Positions 1-8,936 of a stretch of DNA of 28,011 nucleotides are shown one piece after another. Every line of letters starts with the position of its first letter. Within the stretch, counting starts at the first letter, position 1. A model generated the notes under the pieces. It made no database searches, was not told the origin of the DNA, and saw only the letters and a list, made by a program, of their open reading frames with translations. The DNA comes from Amphimedon queenslandica. Taxonomy: Eukaryota; Porifera; Demospongiae; Haplosclerida; Niphatidae. Position numbers and translations under genes: made by a program. Location of the stretch: NCBI RefSeq assembly GCF_000090795.2, contig NW_003546322.1, positions 234,702 through 262,712 of the forward strand, read 5' to 3'.

Positions 1-333
1 GTATAGCTGTTTTGTGTATATCCTGTTGTGCAACAGGTATTTGGTGGTATGCCCTGACTGAATCAAGTTTAGAAAAAAGTAGCTGCTCCCTTGAGAGTGG
101 ATGTGTGAGGTCGTGTAGGTGTGGGAAAGGATACCTGTCTGGGATAGTAATTCTATTCAGTGCTCTATAATCCTGACAGGGTCTCCAATCATCAGACTTT
201 TTGAGGACCATGTGTAGTGCTGACAACCAGTTACTGGAGGAGGGGTGGATAATGTCCAGTTTCAACATATGATCAAACTCTGATCTGGCGATTGTCAAAT
301 GCTTAGGAGGGAGACGAGTGCGACAGGAGACTG
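1..333 (-). pseudogene. Ty3/gypsy reverse transcriptase, N-terminal part (runs off window)
   Basis: Read on the minus strand this stretch stays open to the window edge. It encodes the start of a Ty3/gypsy reverse transcriptase: the linker and thumb-proximal segment with EFDHML, then DWRPCQDYRALN, then KLDSVRAYHQIPV, which is RT motif A with its catalytic Asp. In the family this domain copies element RNA into DNA inside gag particles. It follows the protease region at 340-899 in the same polyprotein order, but a TAG and a frame change near 334-342 break the join. The YXDD box, RNase H and integrase would lie left of position 1. I see no function left in this copy. Assignment to gypsy rests on motif order and on the gag type upstream. 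Confidence 0.85.
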
Positions 334-339
334 GAGGCC

Positions 340-899
340 CTAGGTCTCAATGTAATAGAAAACATTGTGTTTGACAGGCGTATTTATAAATGAACGGGTG
401 AGTTCTCGATAGTCTAAAAGGAGAGAAAGAAAAGGTTCAGAAACAAAGAGAGGGTTAATTGTAGTGAGCCTGTGTGCATTCTGGTGTGTGCAAGTAATAG
501 TAGCTGTAAGGCTAGTGCTAGAGTCAACGAGGGTTCGCTGTTTAATATCAACCACAAGCCCATGGTGTCCAAGGAAATTGGCTCCTAGTTAGGATGCCTA
601 ACGTCAGCTACAGTGAAAACCCAGCAATAAGATCGGCGCAGACCAAGGTCCAGAGTGAGAGACCGGGTACCGTGTGTGGGAATAGTGACACCATTAGCAG
701 CTTGTAGATGGAATCCCAGTTGAAGGTGTTGTTTATCAGACTGACGGGGAGGAATAACACTAATTTCTGCGCCAGTGTCTACCAAAAAATAATGGTTAGA
801 TGATCTTTCTATTATAAAAAATAGGTGGTTAGGGGAACAGCCGAAGACACTGGCCGCCGTCAGGGACCGGCCTGCCCGTTTCCTGAACTCCAAGAACAA
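340..899 (-). pseudogene. Ty3/gypsy aspartic protease and linker
   Basis: The minus strand encodes a retropepsin with the active-site motif LVDTGAEISVIPP (the DTGA codons lie near 768-780), preceded by a hydrophobic strand and followed by a beta-rich stretch typical of gypsy proteases. The enzyme would mature the Gag-Pol polyprotein. It overlaps the end of gag in another frame near 870-899, where family members normally read straight through, so one indel is present. After the protease, frame breaks near 585 and 555 separate it from the linker (340-555) leading to RT. The family call is confident; this copy is not intact. Confidence 0.85.
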
Positions 900-1208
900 G
901 GCAGGTTACACTTAGTTGCCTTCTCGGCAAAACGGGCGTGAAACCAGCAAAGTTCTTTTGCCTGACTGGGTGGAGGGGGACTAGACATATGGCAACTAGG
1001 ATGTTGCCTATTGAGAGAGAGAGACTTCATTAGTGACTTGAGGTCTGTTATTTTAGTAACTCTCAACCTCAGTAGACAACTTTGTGGTACCTAGTGATGA
1101 AATGGAAGACGCTGAAACTTCTACGACTCTGTCCGCTAATGAAGCGAATGTATTCAATTCCTCTGTCTCCTTAGCAGAAACTAAAACCATTCTTACTTCA
1201 GAAGGAAG
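900..1208 (-). pseudogene. Ty3/gypsy gag, C-terminal part (right of copia insertion)
   Basis: This is the C-terminal half of gag on the minus strand. It begins exactly at the copia target duplication (1204-1208) and ends with a Cys/His-poor module of the form LCWFHARFAEKATKCNLPCSW, seen at the gag end of many animal gypsy elements with a DUF7041-type gag. Its upstream half lies at 6013-6461 beyond the copia insertion. Protein similarity runs across the break: the short stretch before the junction and VRMVLVSA after it are adjacent in this gag family. The piece has a frame change near 1060 and cannot be expressed as one product. Confidence 0.75.
1204..1208. repeat. 5-bp target-site duplication (GGAAG), left copy
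   Basis: GGAAG lies immediately before the copia 5' LTR and is repeated immediately after the 3' LTR at 6013-6017. Five-base duplications are normal for Ty1/copia integration. The direct match defines both element ends. Confidence 0.9.
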
Positions 1209-1495
1209 TGTGGGAGATGTACAATTTAGTGCTTATTATTTTTGCTATGCATACATCTTATTAATCTATTGTGGTTTACATTATTATCTCTAGTTATGTA
1301 ACATGCAGAGAACATTCTAGACTGACCACATATATTATACTGTATATAGTTTATTGTTCTTTTGTTCTGTTCACTTCCTTTGTTCTGGTTCTCTCTCTCT
1401 CTCTCGTTCCTTTTTGCTCCCTTAGTGTATTTTATGTGATTATCACTTGTCAAGTGTTGAAAGTTGTTTGTTTAAAAAATTACCAGTTTATATCA
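1209..1495 (+). repeat. copia 5' LTR (287 bp)
   Basis: It starts TGTGGGAGAT and ends TATCA directly before the primer-binding site. It is matched base for base, apart from about 14 substitutions and one 2-bp length change in a CT run, by 5724-6012. It should hold promoter and polyadenylation signals for the element. Confidence 0.92.
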
Positions 1496-1511
1496 GGCTA
1501 TGAGCCCAGTA
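1496..1511 (+). promoter_or_regulatory. copia primer-binding site, initiator-tRNA-Met half-molecule type
   Basis: GGCTATGAGCCCAGTA directly follows the LTR. Its reverse complement resembles the anticodon stem-loop (CUGGGCCCAUAACC region) of initiator tRNA-Met rather than a tRNA 3' end. This is the half-tRNA priming mode known for Drosophila copia. One position (C in GGCTATG) departs from the expected T. Confidence 0.6.
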
Positions 1512-1515
1512 CCAT

Positions 1516-2286
1516 ATGATGGCCGAAGCGAAGATGTCTATGGTTGTTCCCCTTAATGGCACAAATTATTCCACTTGAAAGGTCCAGTGTACAATGTCAC
1601 TAGTCAAAGAAGGACTGTGGAATGTAGTGATCGAGAAGGAAGTCGCGCTGACACATAATACGACGCAGGAGTATGCTAACTTCATGGTTAGATATAACCG
1701 AGCGCTCGCTACCATCGTCCTGACTGTGGATCCTGCTCTTCTCTATCTCCTTGGTGAACCTGACAGTCCCGTGACTGTGTGGGAGAAGCTTGCTAGTGAG
1801 TTTCAGAAAATGACTTGGGCGAACAAGCTGACATTGTGGAAGAAGCTCTATTCTTTTAGATTAAAGGAAGGAGATTCTTTTAGATTAAAGGAAGGAGATT
1901 CCATTCATGACCACATCAAAGCCATGACAGAAATCTTTAATGAGCTGTCTGTTATTGGAGCTGAGATGACAGAAGAGGACAGAGTGGTACACTTACTGGC
2001 AAGTCTACCTGACTCCTATAGTACACTAGTCACAGCACTTGAGGCTAGACCAGATGTTCCAAAGATAGACACTGTCATAGAGAAGCTGGTGTATGAAGAG
2101 CAAAAGAGTAATGATCGTACTGGTAACAAGAGTAGTTCGACTGAAGGAGCAATGAATTTATGTAATCATAAGAAGGAAGGACCAAGGTGTTATAATTGTA
2201 AGAGATTTGGTCATTATCAACGAGACTGTAAACAAAGAGAATCTAAGGATCTTAGTTTGAAGTCAAGTCGTCAGTGTAGCAGTTAA
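1516..2286 (+). pseudogene. copia gag
   Basis: The frame starts at the first ATG of an ATG ATG pair just after the primer site and encodes the UBN2/gag-polypeptide domain with the opening NYSTWKVQ-type motif, in which the Trp codon is now TGA at 1576-1578. The rest is open to 2286: capsid-like helices, then a zinc knuckle of CX2CX4HX4C form (CYNCKRFGHYQRDC) near 2190-2230. A 24-bp direct duplication at about 1852-1899 repeats FRLKEGDS twice before the third partial unit. The usual role is packaging element RNA. After 2286 the frame breaks and the link to pol is lost. Confidence 0.9.
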
Positions 2287-2760
2287 AGCAGTCGGTTAAA
2301 GAATCATTACAGGTCTGCTGTGTTACAAGCAAACGTCAACCAGATGATAGTTCTGAGAGTGATGACGTTGGACTAGTAATCGATCATGTTCTAACGGCTG
2401 AAGCATCCAGTAAAAATGAATTAAAAATGGATATTAGATTCTGGAGCCACTTGCCACATCTGAAGGGATCGTAGTCAATTTGTCAAGCTGTATCCACTTA
2501 AGAAGAATATCAATGTGAAGCTTGGAGACGGTCACACACTGGAAGTGGTTGGTGAAGGTACCGTAGTTGTATACTTGAAGTATGGTCAATACACACGTAA
2601 ATGTTTATTGTTTAATGTGTTGTACATTCCTAATTTTGTTTATAATATAATAATTGTGTCAAAAGCAACGAAGTGAGGTATCTCATTCAAATTTAACGAT
2701 GATACTTGTGTGATTCGTGATACTCGTAATAAAGTAGTTACAGTTGCTACCAGAGTTGGA
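2287..2760 (+). pseudogene. copia aspartic protease region
   Basis: The degraded join with gag (stops near 2284 and 2295) is followed by an acidic linker and then the copia protease. WILDSGATCHI at about 2428-2460 contains the catalytic Asp of DSGA and is followed at once by an in-frame TGA. Downstream LGDGHTLEVVGEGTV and LFNVLYIPN are the conserved strands of this family. A further stop (TGA near 2674) lies before the GAG-pre-integrase part. The enzyme would cleave Gag-Pol; it cannot be made here. Confidence 0.85.
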
Positions 2761-3720
2761 GGTCTATATGAATTGAGCATATTGCCTCATGAAGTTCATT
2801 CAGCTATACATAATGCCAACTTTACTAGAGAAGATTTGTGGCATTATCGACACGGGCAGTTGCGCATGAAGAATCTACAAAAGCTTGCTCATGATAAGTT
2901 AGTGAAAGATTTTGATTTTTTGATAGCCAAGGAAATTCAGTTTTGTGAATCATGCATTGCCGAGAAGCAGCATAAGAATCCGTATCCTTCACATGCTCAG
3001 ACAAGAAGCAAAGAAGCCTTAGAGCTAATACACAGTGATGTATGCGGCAAGATTAATGCAAAGTCGCTCAGTGGTAGAGAATATTTTTTTAACCTTTACA
3101 GATGATAAGACCTAATATGTATGGGTATACATAATTAAGAATAAGAGTGCAGTTTTTGATAAATTCTGTGAGTGGATGCGTTTAGTAGAGAAATCTACTG
3201 GGCAGAGCATAAAATCTCTACGTCCAGATAATGGTGGGAAATATACCTCACATGAGTTCAAAAAGTATCTACTTTCTCAGGGAATAAAACATGAGTTTAC
3301 TGTTCCTAAGTGCCCACAGCAAAATGGTATGGCAAAAAGTTTAAATAGAACACTCATAGGAATGGTTCGTTGTATGTTAGACTGGTCAGGCTGCCTCAAT
3401 TCTTCTGGGCAGAAGCTATTAGTACAGCAGTCTATATACGTAATCGCTGTCCAACTAAAGCAGTTGAAGGAATGACTCCTTATGAAGCCTTTACTGGAAT
3501 CAAGCCAAGTGTTAGTCACTTACGCATATTTGGCTGTGCAGCATATAGTCAAAAAGCTAAGGATAAAAGAAAGAAGCTAGATTCTAAGTTTCATAAGCTG
3601 ATCTTACTAGGTTACGCTGATAATAGAAAAGCGTATCACCTGTATGACTTACAAAAGCAGAGTCATTTATAGTCGTGATGTCATTTTTAATGAGACAGTT
3701 GATGGCTATAAACAGAATAG
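2761..3720 (+). pseudogene. copia integrase
   Basis: GAG-pre-integrase zinc region (LWHYRHG ... FCESCIAEKQ) is followed by the rve core. The first catalytic Asp is in HSDVCG near 3037, the second in LRPDNGGKY near 3215-3240. The third position, normally Glu in QQNGxAERxNR, reads Lys (QQNGMAKSLNR, near 3320-3345), so the DDE triad is broken. Frameshifts occur near 3100 and 3380. The C-terminal part keeps FFWAEA, AVYIRNRCP, LRIFGC and LLGY. The family role is insertion of element cDNA. Confidence 0.9.
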
Positions 3721-4412
3721 ATCAGAGAATGAATCTACTACCTATGTGAGCATTGATGCTAGTGAAGATGAGAGCACAACAGAAGTTGAGATGCCAAACA
3801 CTAAAAATGAAGAGACTGTTCCTCATAATGATGAAACTCGCGAAGAAGAGAATGAGACAGAACAGGAGCCAGAGTGAACTGTAAGACACTCAACTAGAGT
3901 AACTAGACAACCTGATCGATATGGTGTCTGAATAAATCAAGCTAGTCATATCCAAGAACCACAGACACTTGATGAAGCTCTTACCTCCTTAAATCGTGAG
4001 AAATGGAAGAAAGCAATAGATGAAGAGTACAACTCACTTATGTCTAATGATGTATGGGAACTGGTGAAACTTCCTAAAGATACAAGAGTCGTCAGCAGTA
4101 AATGGATCTATAAATTCAAGATTGGAGCTACTAAAAATATTGATAGATATAAATTTAGATTCGTAGCTCAGGGCTATTCCCCATGACTTGGAGTTGACTA
4201 CGAAGAGACCTTTTCACCTGTTGTTAGGTTTGAGTCTCTTAGGATGATTGCTGCTCTAGCTGCTCAGAATAATCTACAATTGCATCAGATGGATGTTAAA
4301 ATTGCCTTTTTAAATGGAGAGCTGAAAGAAACAGTCTACATGAAACAGCCTGAAGGGTATGAAGAAAAAGGCAAAGAAGAGTTAATATGCAGGCCCCCCG
4401 TTGTTGGAATTA
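3721..4412 (+). pseudogene. copia linker and reverse transcriptase, N-terminal half
   Basis: An acidic linker (3644-3877) precedes RT proper: LTSLNREKWKKAIDEEYNSL, then ALAAQNNLQLHQMDV and KIAFLNGEL with the motif A Asp near 4290. In-frame stops interrupt it near 3876, 3930 and 4184. Just before the MITE, the conserved LYGLKQS segment expected ahead of PRCWN is absent, implying a small deletion of roughly 30 bp at about 4388-4395 that is separate from the MITE insertion. Confidence 0.88.
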
Positions 4413-4414
4413 TA

Positions 4415-4653
4415 TGTGACCATAATTGACAAAAGGTACCTTATGGCGGGTAGTGAAATTTGTCTTTCTAGCCTAAGAAATCTAACTTCCTGAGCCCCAG
4501 TTATCATAAAATTACTCCACAGGATGCAAAAAGTTACCATGAAACTTTTAGAAACAATGATTGTCTAACAAAGCACTCACAGGTTGATATTTTCCATTAT
4601 AACTATCAATTTTAAAATCCGCCATAAGGGCCCTTTTGTCAATTATGGTCACA
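4415..4653. mobile_element. MITE copy 1 (239 bp, TA target), inside copia RT
   Basis: The ends are inverted repeats of about 35 bp starting TGTGACCATAATTG and finishing CAATTATGGTCACA, flanked by TA at 4413-4414 and 4654-4655. It has no coding capacity. Copies of the same family lie at 11164-11402 (also exactly 239 bp) and about 19530-19767. A TA target with a short terminal inverted repeat suggests mobilisation by a Tc1/mariner-pogo type transposase; that link is inference. Removing it brings RT codons for CWN back next to the codons that precede MGFVQ. Confidence 0.92.
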
Positions 4654-4655
4654 TA

Positions 4656-5062
4656 TGTTAGATTCACAACTATAGAAGATGGGATTTGTGCAATCAAACA
4701 GTGATTCGTGTCTATATATTTCTTTCACTGGAGAGCCTTTCATAATTGATGTGTATGAGGATGACATACTATTAGCTGGAAGATCTACTCAACGAATGAC
4801 TGAAGTTAAAGATGAGTTAAGAACTCAATTCAATGTCAAAGATATGGGACAGGTAGAATACTTTATAGGAGTGAAAGTACAAGATCTAGATAAAGGAATG
4901 GTGTGGATGGGTCAAACATCTTACACAGATTTTACATCAGTTTGGAATGTCTGATTCCAAATCAGTCAGATAACCAGTTAATCCGAGTCTTAAGCTTAGT
5001 AAAGCTACAGATGAGTCTACACTATTTGACTCTGAGAAATATCAATCAGCATTTGGAAAACT
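4656..5062 (+). pseudogene. copia reverse transcriptase, C-terminal half
   Basis: After the MITE the RT resumes with MGFVQSNSDSCLYI. The catalytic box reads VYEDDILLAG (normally YVDD), keeping both Asp residues with Val changed to Glu. DELRTQFNVKDMG and YFIGVKV follow. The frame breaks near 4955, so the link to RNase H at 5064 is lost. Confidence 0.88.
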
Positions 5063-5063
5063 T

Positions 5064-5711
5064 TTGTTTCTAGCATCTAGAACCAGACCAGATATAGCAT
5101 TTGCTGTTGGCAATGTAGCTAAGTACACTTCTAATCCTACTGAACAGCACTGGAAAGCTGTCAAGCACATTTTCAGATATCTGGCAGGTACTATCAACTA
5201 TGGCCTACTCTATGCAAGAGAAGAATCACTGAAATGTCTAGGGTACTCTGACTCAGACTGGACAGGAGATCTTGACAAACGAAAATCCACCTCCGAATAT
5301 GGTTTTCTAGTGGGAGGAGCACTCGTTAGTTTGAGAAGTTGTAAACAGACTTGTGTTGCTCTTTCTACATCAGAGGCGGAGTATATGGCCCTATCCTCAA
5401 CAGCTCAAGAAGCAGTTTAGATTCGTCAGCTGTTATCTGAGATTAAGAGGGAGTCACCACAAATGATATTAATCTATGAGGACAATCAGTCTGCAATTTG
5501 TCTCTCAAAGAACCCTCAATATCACAGTCGAAGTAAACAAATCGACATAAAATACCATTATATTAGGGATCAAGTGAAGGATGGTATAATCAATGTTCAA
5601 TATTGCAAAACCGATGATATCATAGCTGACATGATGACGAAAGGCCTACATGGTGATCAATTCGAAAAGTTAAGGAAAATGGCCGGTGTAAAGGCAATTA
5701 ATAAGACATAA
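5064..5711 (+). pseudogene. copia RNase H and pol C-terminus
   Basis: LASRTRPDIAFAVG leads into RNase HI. Catalytic acids are visible: LGYSDSDWTGD, then STSEAEY, YEDNQSA and the TDDIIADMMTK region. One in-frame TAG at about 5418-5420 and a break near 5460 disrupt it. The stop at 5709-5711 is the natural pol end, a few bases before the polypurine tract. The domain would remove RNA template during cDNA synthesis. Confidence 0.9.
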
Positions 5712-5714
5712 ATT

Positions 5715-5723
5715 GAGAGGGAG
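5715..5723 (+). promoter_or_regulatory. copia polypurine tract
   Basis: GAGAGGGAG lies directly against the 3' LTR start, the place and composition expected for plus-strand DNA priming. Confidence 0.8.
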
Positions 5724-6012
5724 TGTGAGAGATATACAATTTAGTGCTTATTATTATTGCTATGCATACAACTTATTAATCTATTGTGGTTTACTTAATT
5801 ATCTCTAGTTATGTAACATGCAGAGAACATTCTAGAGTGACCACATGTATTATACTGTATATAGTTTATTGTTCTTTTGTTCTGTTCACTTCCTTTGTTC
5901 TGGTTCTCTCTCTCTCTTTCTCGTTCCTTTTTGCTCTCTTAGTGTATTTTATCTGATTATCACTTGTCAAGTGTTGAGAGTTGTTTGTTTAAATAATTAC
6001 CAGTTTTTATCC
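5724..6012 (+). repeat. copia 3' LTR (289 bp)
   Basis: It starts TGTGAGAGAT and ends TATCC, where the 5' LTR ends TATCA. It is the partner of 1209-1495 and contains the same CT-rich tract near 5905-5925, two bases longer. Confidence 0.92.
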
Positions 6013-6461
6013 GGAAGGCGCTGTAGAAACTACTGACGTAGGAAAGATCGGTTAGCAGTTGCAGCTTTCTCTCCCAGGAGTTACTTCATACGTCGAAGCA
6101 GTTTGGATGGTGTCCTATCTCTGAGCTCCTCTGAGTTAAACAATTGCTGAAGACACCTCTGCTCTGAAGCTGTGGTACATCTGATGAGTTCATTTTTAAG
6201 GGAGTCATAAGGATCCGCTATAGGCAGGTGTAGAATTAAGTCTTGTACTTCAGTAGCATATTCAGGGGATAATGAAGCAACTATGTGGTCAAACCTGGTT
6301 TTCTAAGTAGCGATGCCACGAGTGGTAAATTGTGCCTTGACTTATGCAAACCACACCTCAGGCTCTGCTGGCCAAAAGGGAGGGATCTTGATGGTAACTG
6401 GAGAGAAGGTAGGTGGTGCTGCTGGACCGCCAGAAGGGTGTGGAGAACTGGAGCGAGACAT
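6013..6461 (-). pseudogene. Ty3/gypsy gag, N-terminal part (left of copia insertion in coding sense)
   Basis: The start is the ATG at 6461-6459, 10 bases inside the primer site. The product opens with a Ser/Pro-rich stretch, then PPFWPAEPEVWFA and the body of a DUF7041-type gag (VASLSPEYATEVQDLIL, CLQQLFNSEELRD). In-frame stops fall after VWFA, near 6306 and near 6087, so the copy is dead. It ends at the GGAAG duplication (6013-6017) and resumes at 1208 beyond the copia element. The opposite strand is open by chance here. Confidence 0.85.
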
Positions 6462-6469
6462 GTTCCTAA

Positions 6470-6485
6470 GTTGTCTGGGTCACCA
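6470..6485 (-). promoter_or_regulatory. gypsy primer-binding site
   Basis: On the minus strand TGGTGACCCAGACAAC lies one base inside the LTR end (CCACA) and 9 bases before the gag ATG. TGG followed by complementarity to a tRNA 3' end is the classic form. I do not assign the tRNA. Confidence 0.7.
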
Positions 6486-6486
6486 A

Positions 6487-6760
6487 TGTGGAGCTTAAGT
6501 CCACCAAAACTCTTTATTCACAAGTAGAACGTGCGAGATTGACAAAGATAAACAAATGGGAAAATCAGAAAAGACTGAACAAGGAGGAGAGAAGGAAAAA
6601 GGATAAAAGAACATGTGTGTGAGTGTGCGCATGCGTGAACAAGACAATAGCAATAATAATAATAATAATAATAATAACAATAATAATAATAATAATAACA
6701 ATAATAATAATAATAATAAATAATAATAATTTATTTGTTAGACTACTAATGCTAGCAACA
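6487..6760 (-). repeat. gypsy 5' LTR, right boundary unresolved
   Basis: The inner end is clear: reading minus, ...CTTAAGCTCCACA precedes the primer site. A polyadenylation-type AATAAA lies near 6510. The outer end cannot be set because the partner LTR is outside the window; 6760 is only a guess, placed after the AAT microsatellite. The flanking element copy may be truncated. Confidence 0.45.
6651..6731. repeat. (AAT)n microsatellite
   Basis: Nearly pure AAT triplets with a few AAC interruptions. Long poly-Leu or poly-Ile frames across it are artefacts of the repeat. Confidence 0.95.
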
Positions 6761-6929
6761 GCAAACAATAATAATAGTAATTAGATAAGGGTAATCAGTC
6801 TCAGAATCACAATAAAAATAATACTAGTTACTTTGCTAGTCACTACAAGCCTTCTCTTTATCATGTCTTGTGCTTTTTCCCCTTTGACTGATTTTACTGC
6901 CATATAAAATACAATAAAATCTTACATTG

Positions 6930-8538
6930 TTAGTATACTTTGTATCGTTTCTGTAGGTATGACTCCTCTGTACATCTCTTTTTCTGTCATTCCCAAAGTT
7001 TCTGTTCATTCAGGATTTGAGGGACAGCTGATGAAGGTACTTCCACCCCATAAGAACCACACAACAGCTTCCAAATGGGTCGTAGATATTGATGTTTCAC
7101 AAAAATTATTTGGGTTATCACAACTAACTCACCTTGTTGCAGATTGCCATATTGGTCTTACAAACATAGCTAGTATGGCCAAGATCAGTCCTCTTATCAC
7201 GATACATTAGTGCCAATCCATGAAATCCCTCAATAGAATTAGTTTTCATCCGTCCTCCAAAAGAGACATAATCTTGTGGATGTGAAGCCATCTGTTGAAG
7301 GAGGTCCTTGAACCTATTAGCTTGTAAAACCATGTTTTGTCTTGTATGGTTCACCATAAATTTCCTATTAAAATAAAATAATTGCACTTTTGTTATTAAT
7401 AATTTACAGACTTCATCATGGTGGCACCATTCTGAGCTATGATCATTGAGCAGTAGTGACTGTAGAAGTTAAAAATAGCTGTTGAGAGTGCAGTGAATGG
7501 GTCATCACTCTCATTCATGTCATCAGATAATATGAGATTACTTAAGCTGGAGAGAAAGCTTTCATTTATCCTTTTACATTGAGGTTGGCCTTTAGCACAT
7601 TGCATTAGCTTTTGTAAATTTGTGGATCATTTGTTATAAATAAATAAAAATTCTATTAAATAAGACAAGGTGGGTTGTCAAAAAATAAAAGAAACAAGGC
7701 AGTTGAATTTAATCATAATAATAATTATTAGTTTATATATTAATAATAAAAGTTAATTAATAAAAAATAATTATTCTAAAATAATACCTAAATTTCAACC
7801 CAACTTTGCACAATATGCTAATATTAGGACAACAATATCGTTTGAATTTAAATTAATAATGACTCTTTACCTAGTGATTGCCTTAATACATTGCTATGAG
7901 TATGATGTAAATTAAGCATTCTGATAAATAAAAACCAGAATTTTCAGCTAGCATTGATTGAATCAATTACTGTCATCATAAGTGAACATTCAAAACTACA
8001 AATGATTAGTTTGCTATTGCATTCTTTATTTTTGTGATTCATTGCCATAAATATTAATTAATAAAATTAAAATATTAATGAATACTTGTGAGTTTGATTT
8101 TAAAAGTAAAAGCGTGGATGCATGTCTTTTAGTAAATAAACTTTTTTTTAACTTTGATCTCAGTGATTATGTTGCATTGTTAGAAATTGTCCGTGGGCCC
8201 GGCTTGCACTTTTGCGTAGGCTGGAACTAAGCAGTTGGGTTGTCATTCTTTCATTCTTTCATTAAAGTTTGTCATGTTAAAGATATCAGTAATCCTTCAT
8301 TAAATGCTGCAAAGTAGGGTTGAGATTTATGTATTACTTTTTAGAATAATTATTTTTTGTTAATTAACTTTTATTATTACTAATTGAACTAATAATTATT
8401 ATTATGACTGAACTCAACCGCATTGTTCTTTTTTTCATTTTTTGACAACCCTACCTTTTCTTATTTTAATAGAAATGTTTTTTATTTACCTGTTTCCATA
8501 CTTTTTCTTCAAATTGTTCATTATTTTTATATTTATAT
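6930..8538 (-). pseudogene. Degenerate spliced gene with WCxxH/EGFH motifs, unassigned family
   Basis: Minus-strand coding pieces in order: 8538-8490 (NNEQFEEKVWKQ) with donor CAG/GTAAAT; about 7613-7387 (QLMQCAKGQPQC, SDDPFTALSTAIFNFYSHYC, then EWCHHDEV in another frame); 7386-7133 (DLLQQMASHPQDYVSFGG, KTNSIEGFHGLALMYRDKR, VCKTNMAICNK) with a strong donor AAG/GTGAGT at 7132; and about 7075-6930 (PIWKLL, GVEVPSSAVPQILNEQKLWE) with a TGA inside. The layout of a Cys/His cluster followed by N-x-x-EGFH resembles proteins repeated in sponge and cnidarian genomes that look transposase-derived, but I cannot name the family. Frame jumps (after SHYC and around 7345), the stop, and a missing acceptor AG before PIWK (CTAC near 7092) argue for a pseudogene. 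The longest intron carries an inverted-repeat element. Confidence 0.5.
7641..8488. mobile_element. Non-coding foldback element with ~165-bp inverted arms
   Basis: About 7641-7806 and about 8323-8488 are inverted copies: both arms contain TTCTATTAAA, GGGTTGTCAAAAAAT, TCATAATAATAATTATTAG, AAAAGTTAATTAA and a CTCAACCC/CAACCCAACTTTGCA inner end, with scattered mismatches. The 515 bp between are AT-rich and show no ORF. It fits a non-autonomous DNA transposon with long inverted repeats. The exact termini and target duplication are blurred by AT-rich flanks (TAAATAAAAA on both sides). It lies in an intron of the degenerate minus-strand gene. Confidence 0.75.
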
Positions 8539-8936
8539 CTGCATTATGTTTATTGATCTGAATTAACTATGTTTAAAAATCCGTTACAGATGATTTAATA
8601 AAACTTCTGCAAGATATTAATTTCTGGCTACTTGTGCATACACAAACTAAACATAACACAACTTGAAACTTCAAAATTAAATATACTAATGAAATTCATA
8701 GCTAATAATAATCTTCATGTGATGTAATCTACAATATCATGTTTTAGTTATTGATCTATAATACTGATGCCTGATTTCCCGCTCAACTACACTGTCACTG
8801 GGTAGAGACCTTAGTCTATTTCCAATCAGGTCTCAGACATTTTTCACTCTTTATTCTTCCTACTTTGCAAAAAAAGTCAGTTTGTTCAACCTATAGCTTA
8901 TACACTATACATTTATTTATCTTTTTTAATTGTAAT

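Larger units (their letters stand above)
1209..6012 (+). mobile_element. Complete, inactivated Ty1/copia LTR retrotransposon
   Basis: The element runs TSD, LTR (1209-1495), primer site, gag, protease, integrase, RT, RNase H, polypurine tract, LTR (5724-6012), TSD; integrase before RT is the copia order. Its length is 4804 bp, of which about 241 bp belong to a MITE inserted in RT. The LTRs differ at about 14 positions plus a 2-bp indel by my count, so it is not recent. Gag and pol carry many in-frame stops and frame changes and the integrase has lost its catalytic Glu, so it could not move on its own. It sits inside the gag of a minus-strand gypsy element. Confidence 0.95.

Noticed and set aside
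1226..1519. Frames on both strands within the LTR
   Set aside because: The same sequence is in the 3' LTR; no coding sense, and CT-repeat low complexity.
6285..6527. Plus-strand frames of 61-80 codons
   Set aside because: Antisense to the gypsy gag start, which has clear family motifs.
6495..6768. Minus-strand poly-Leu and poly-Ile proteins that look like membrane segments
   Set aside because: They are translations of the AAT microsatellite.
7387..7429. A 43-nt intron GTAAAT...TAATAG in the degenerate minus gene
   Set aside because: Ends are plausible, but splicing does not restore the downstream frame seen in NRKFMVNH; left unresolved.
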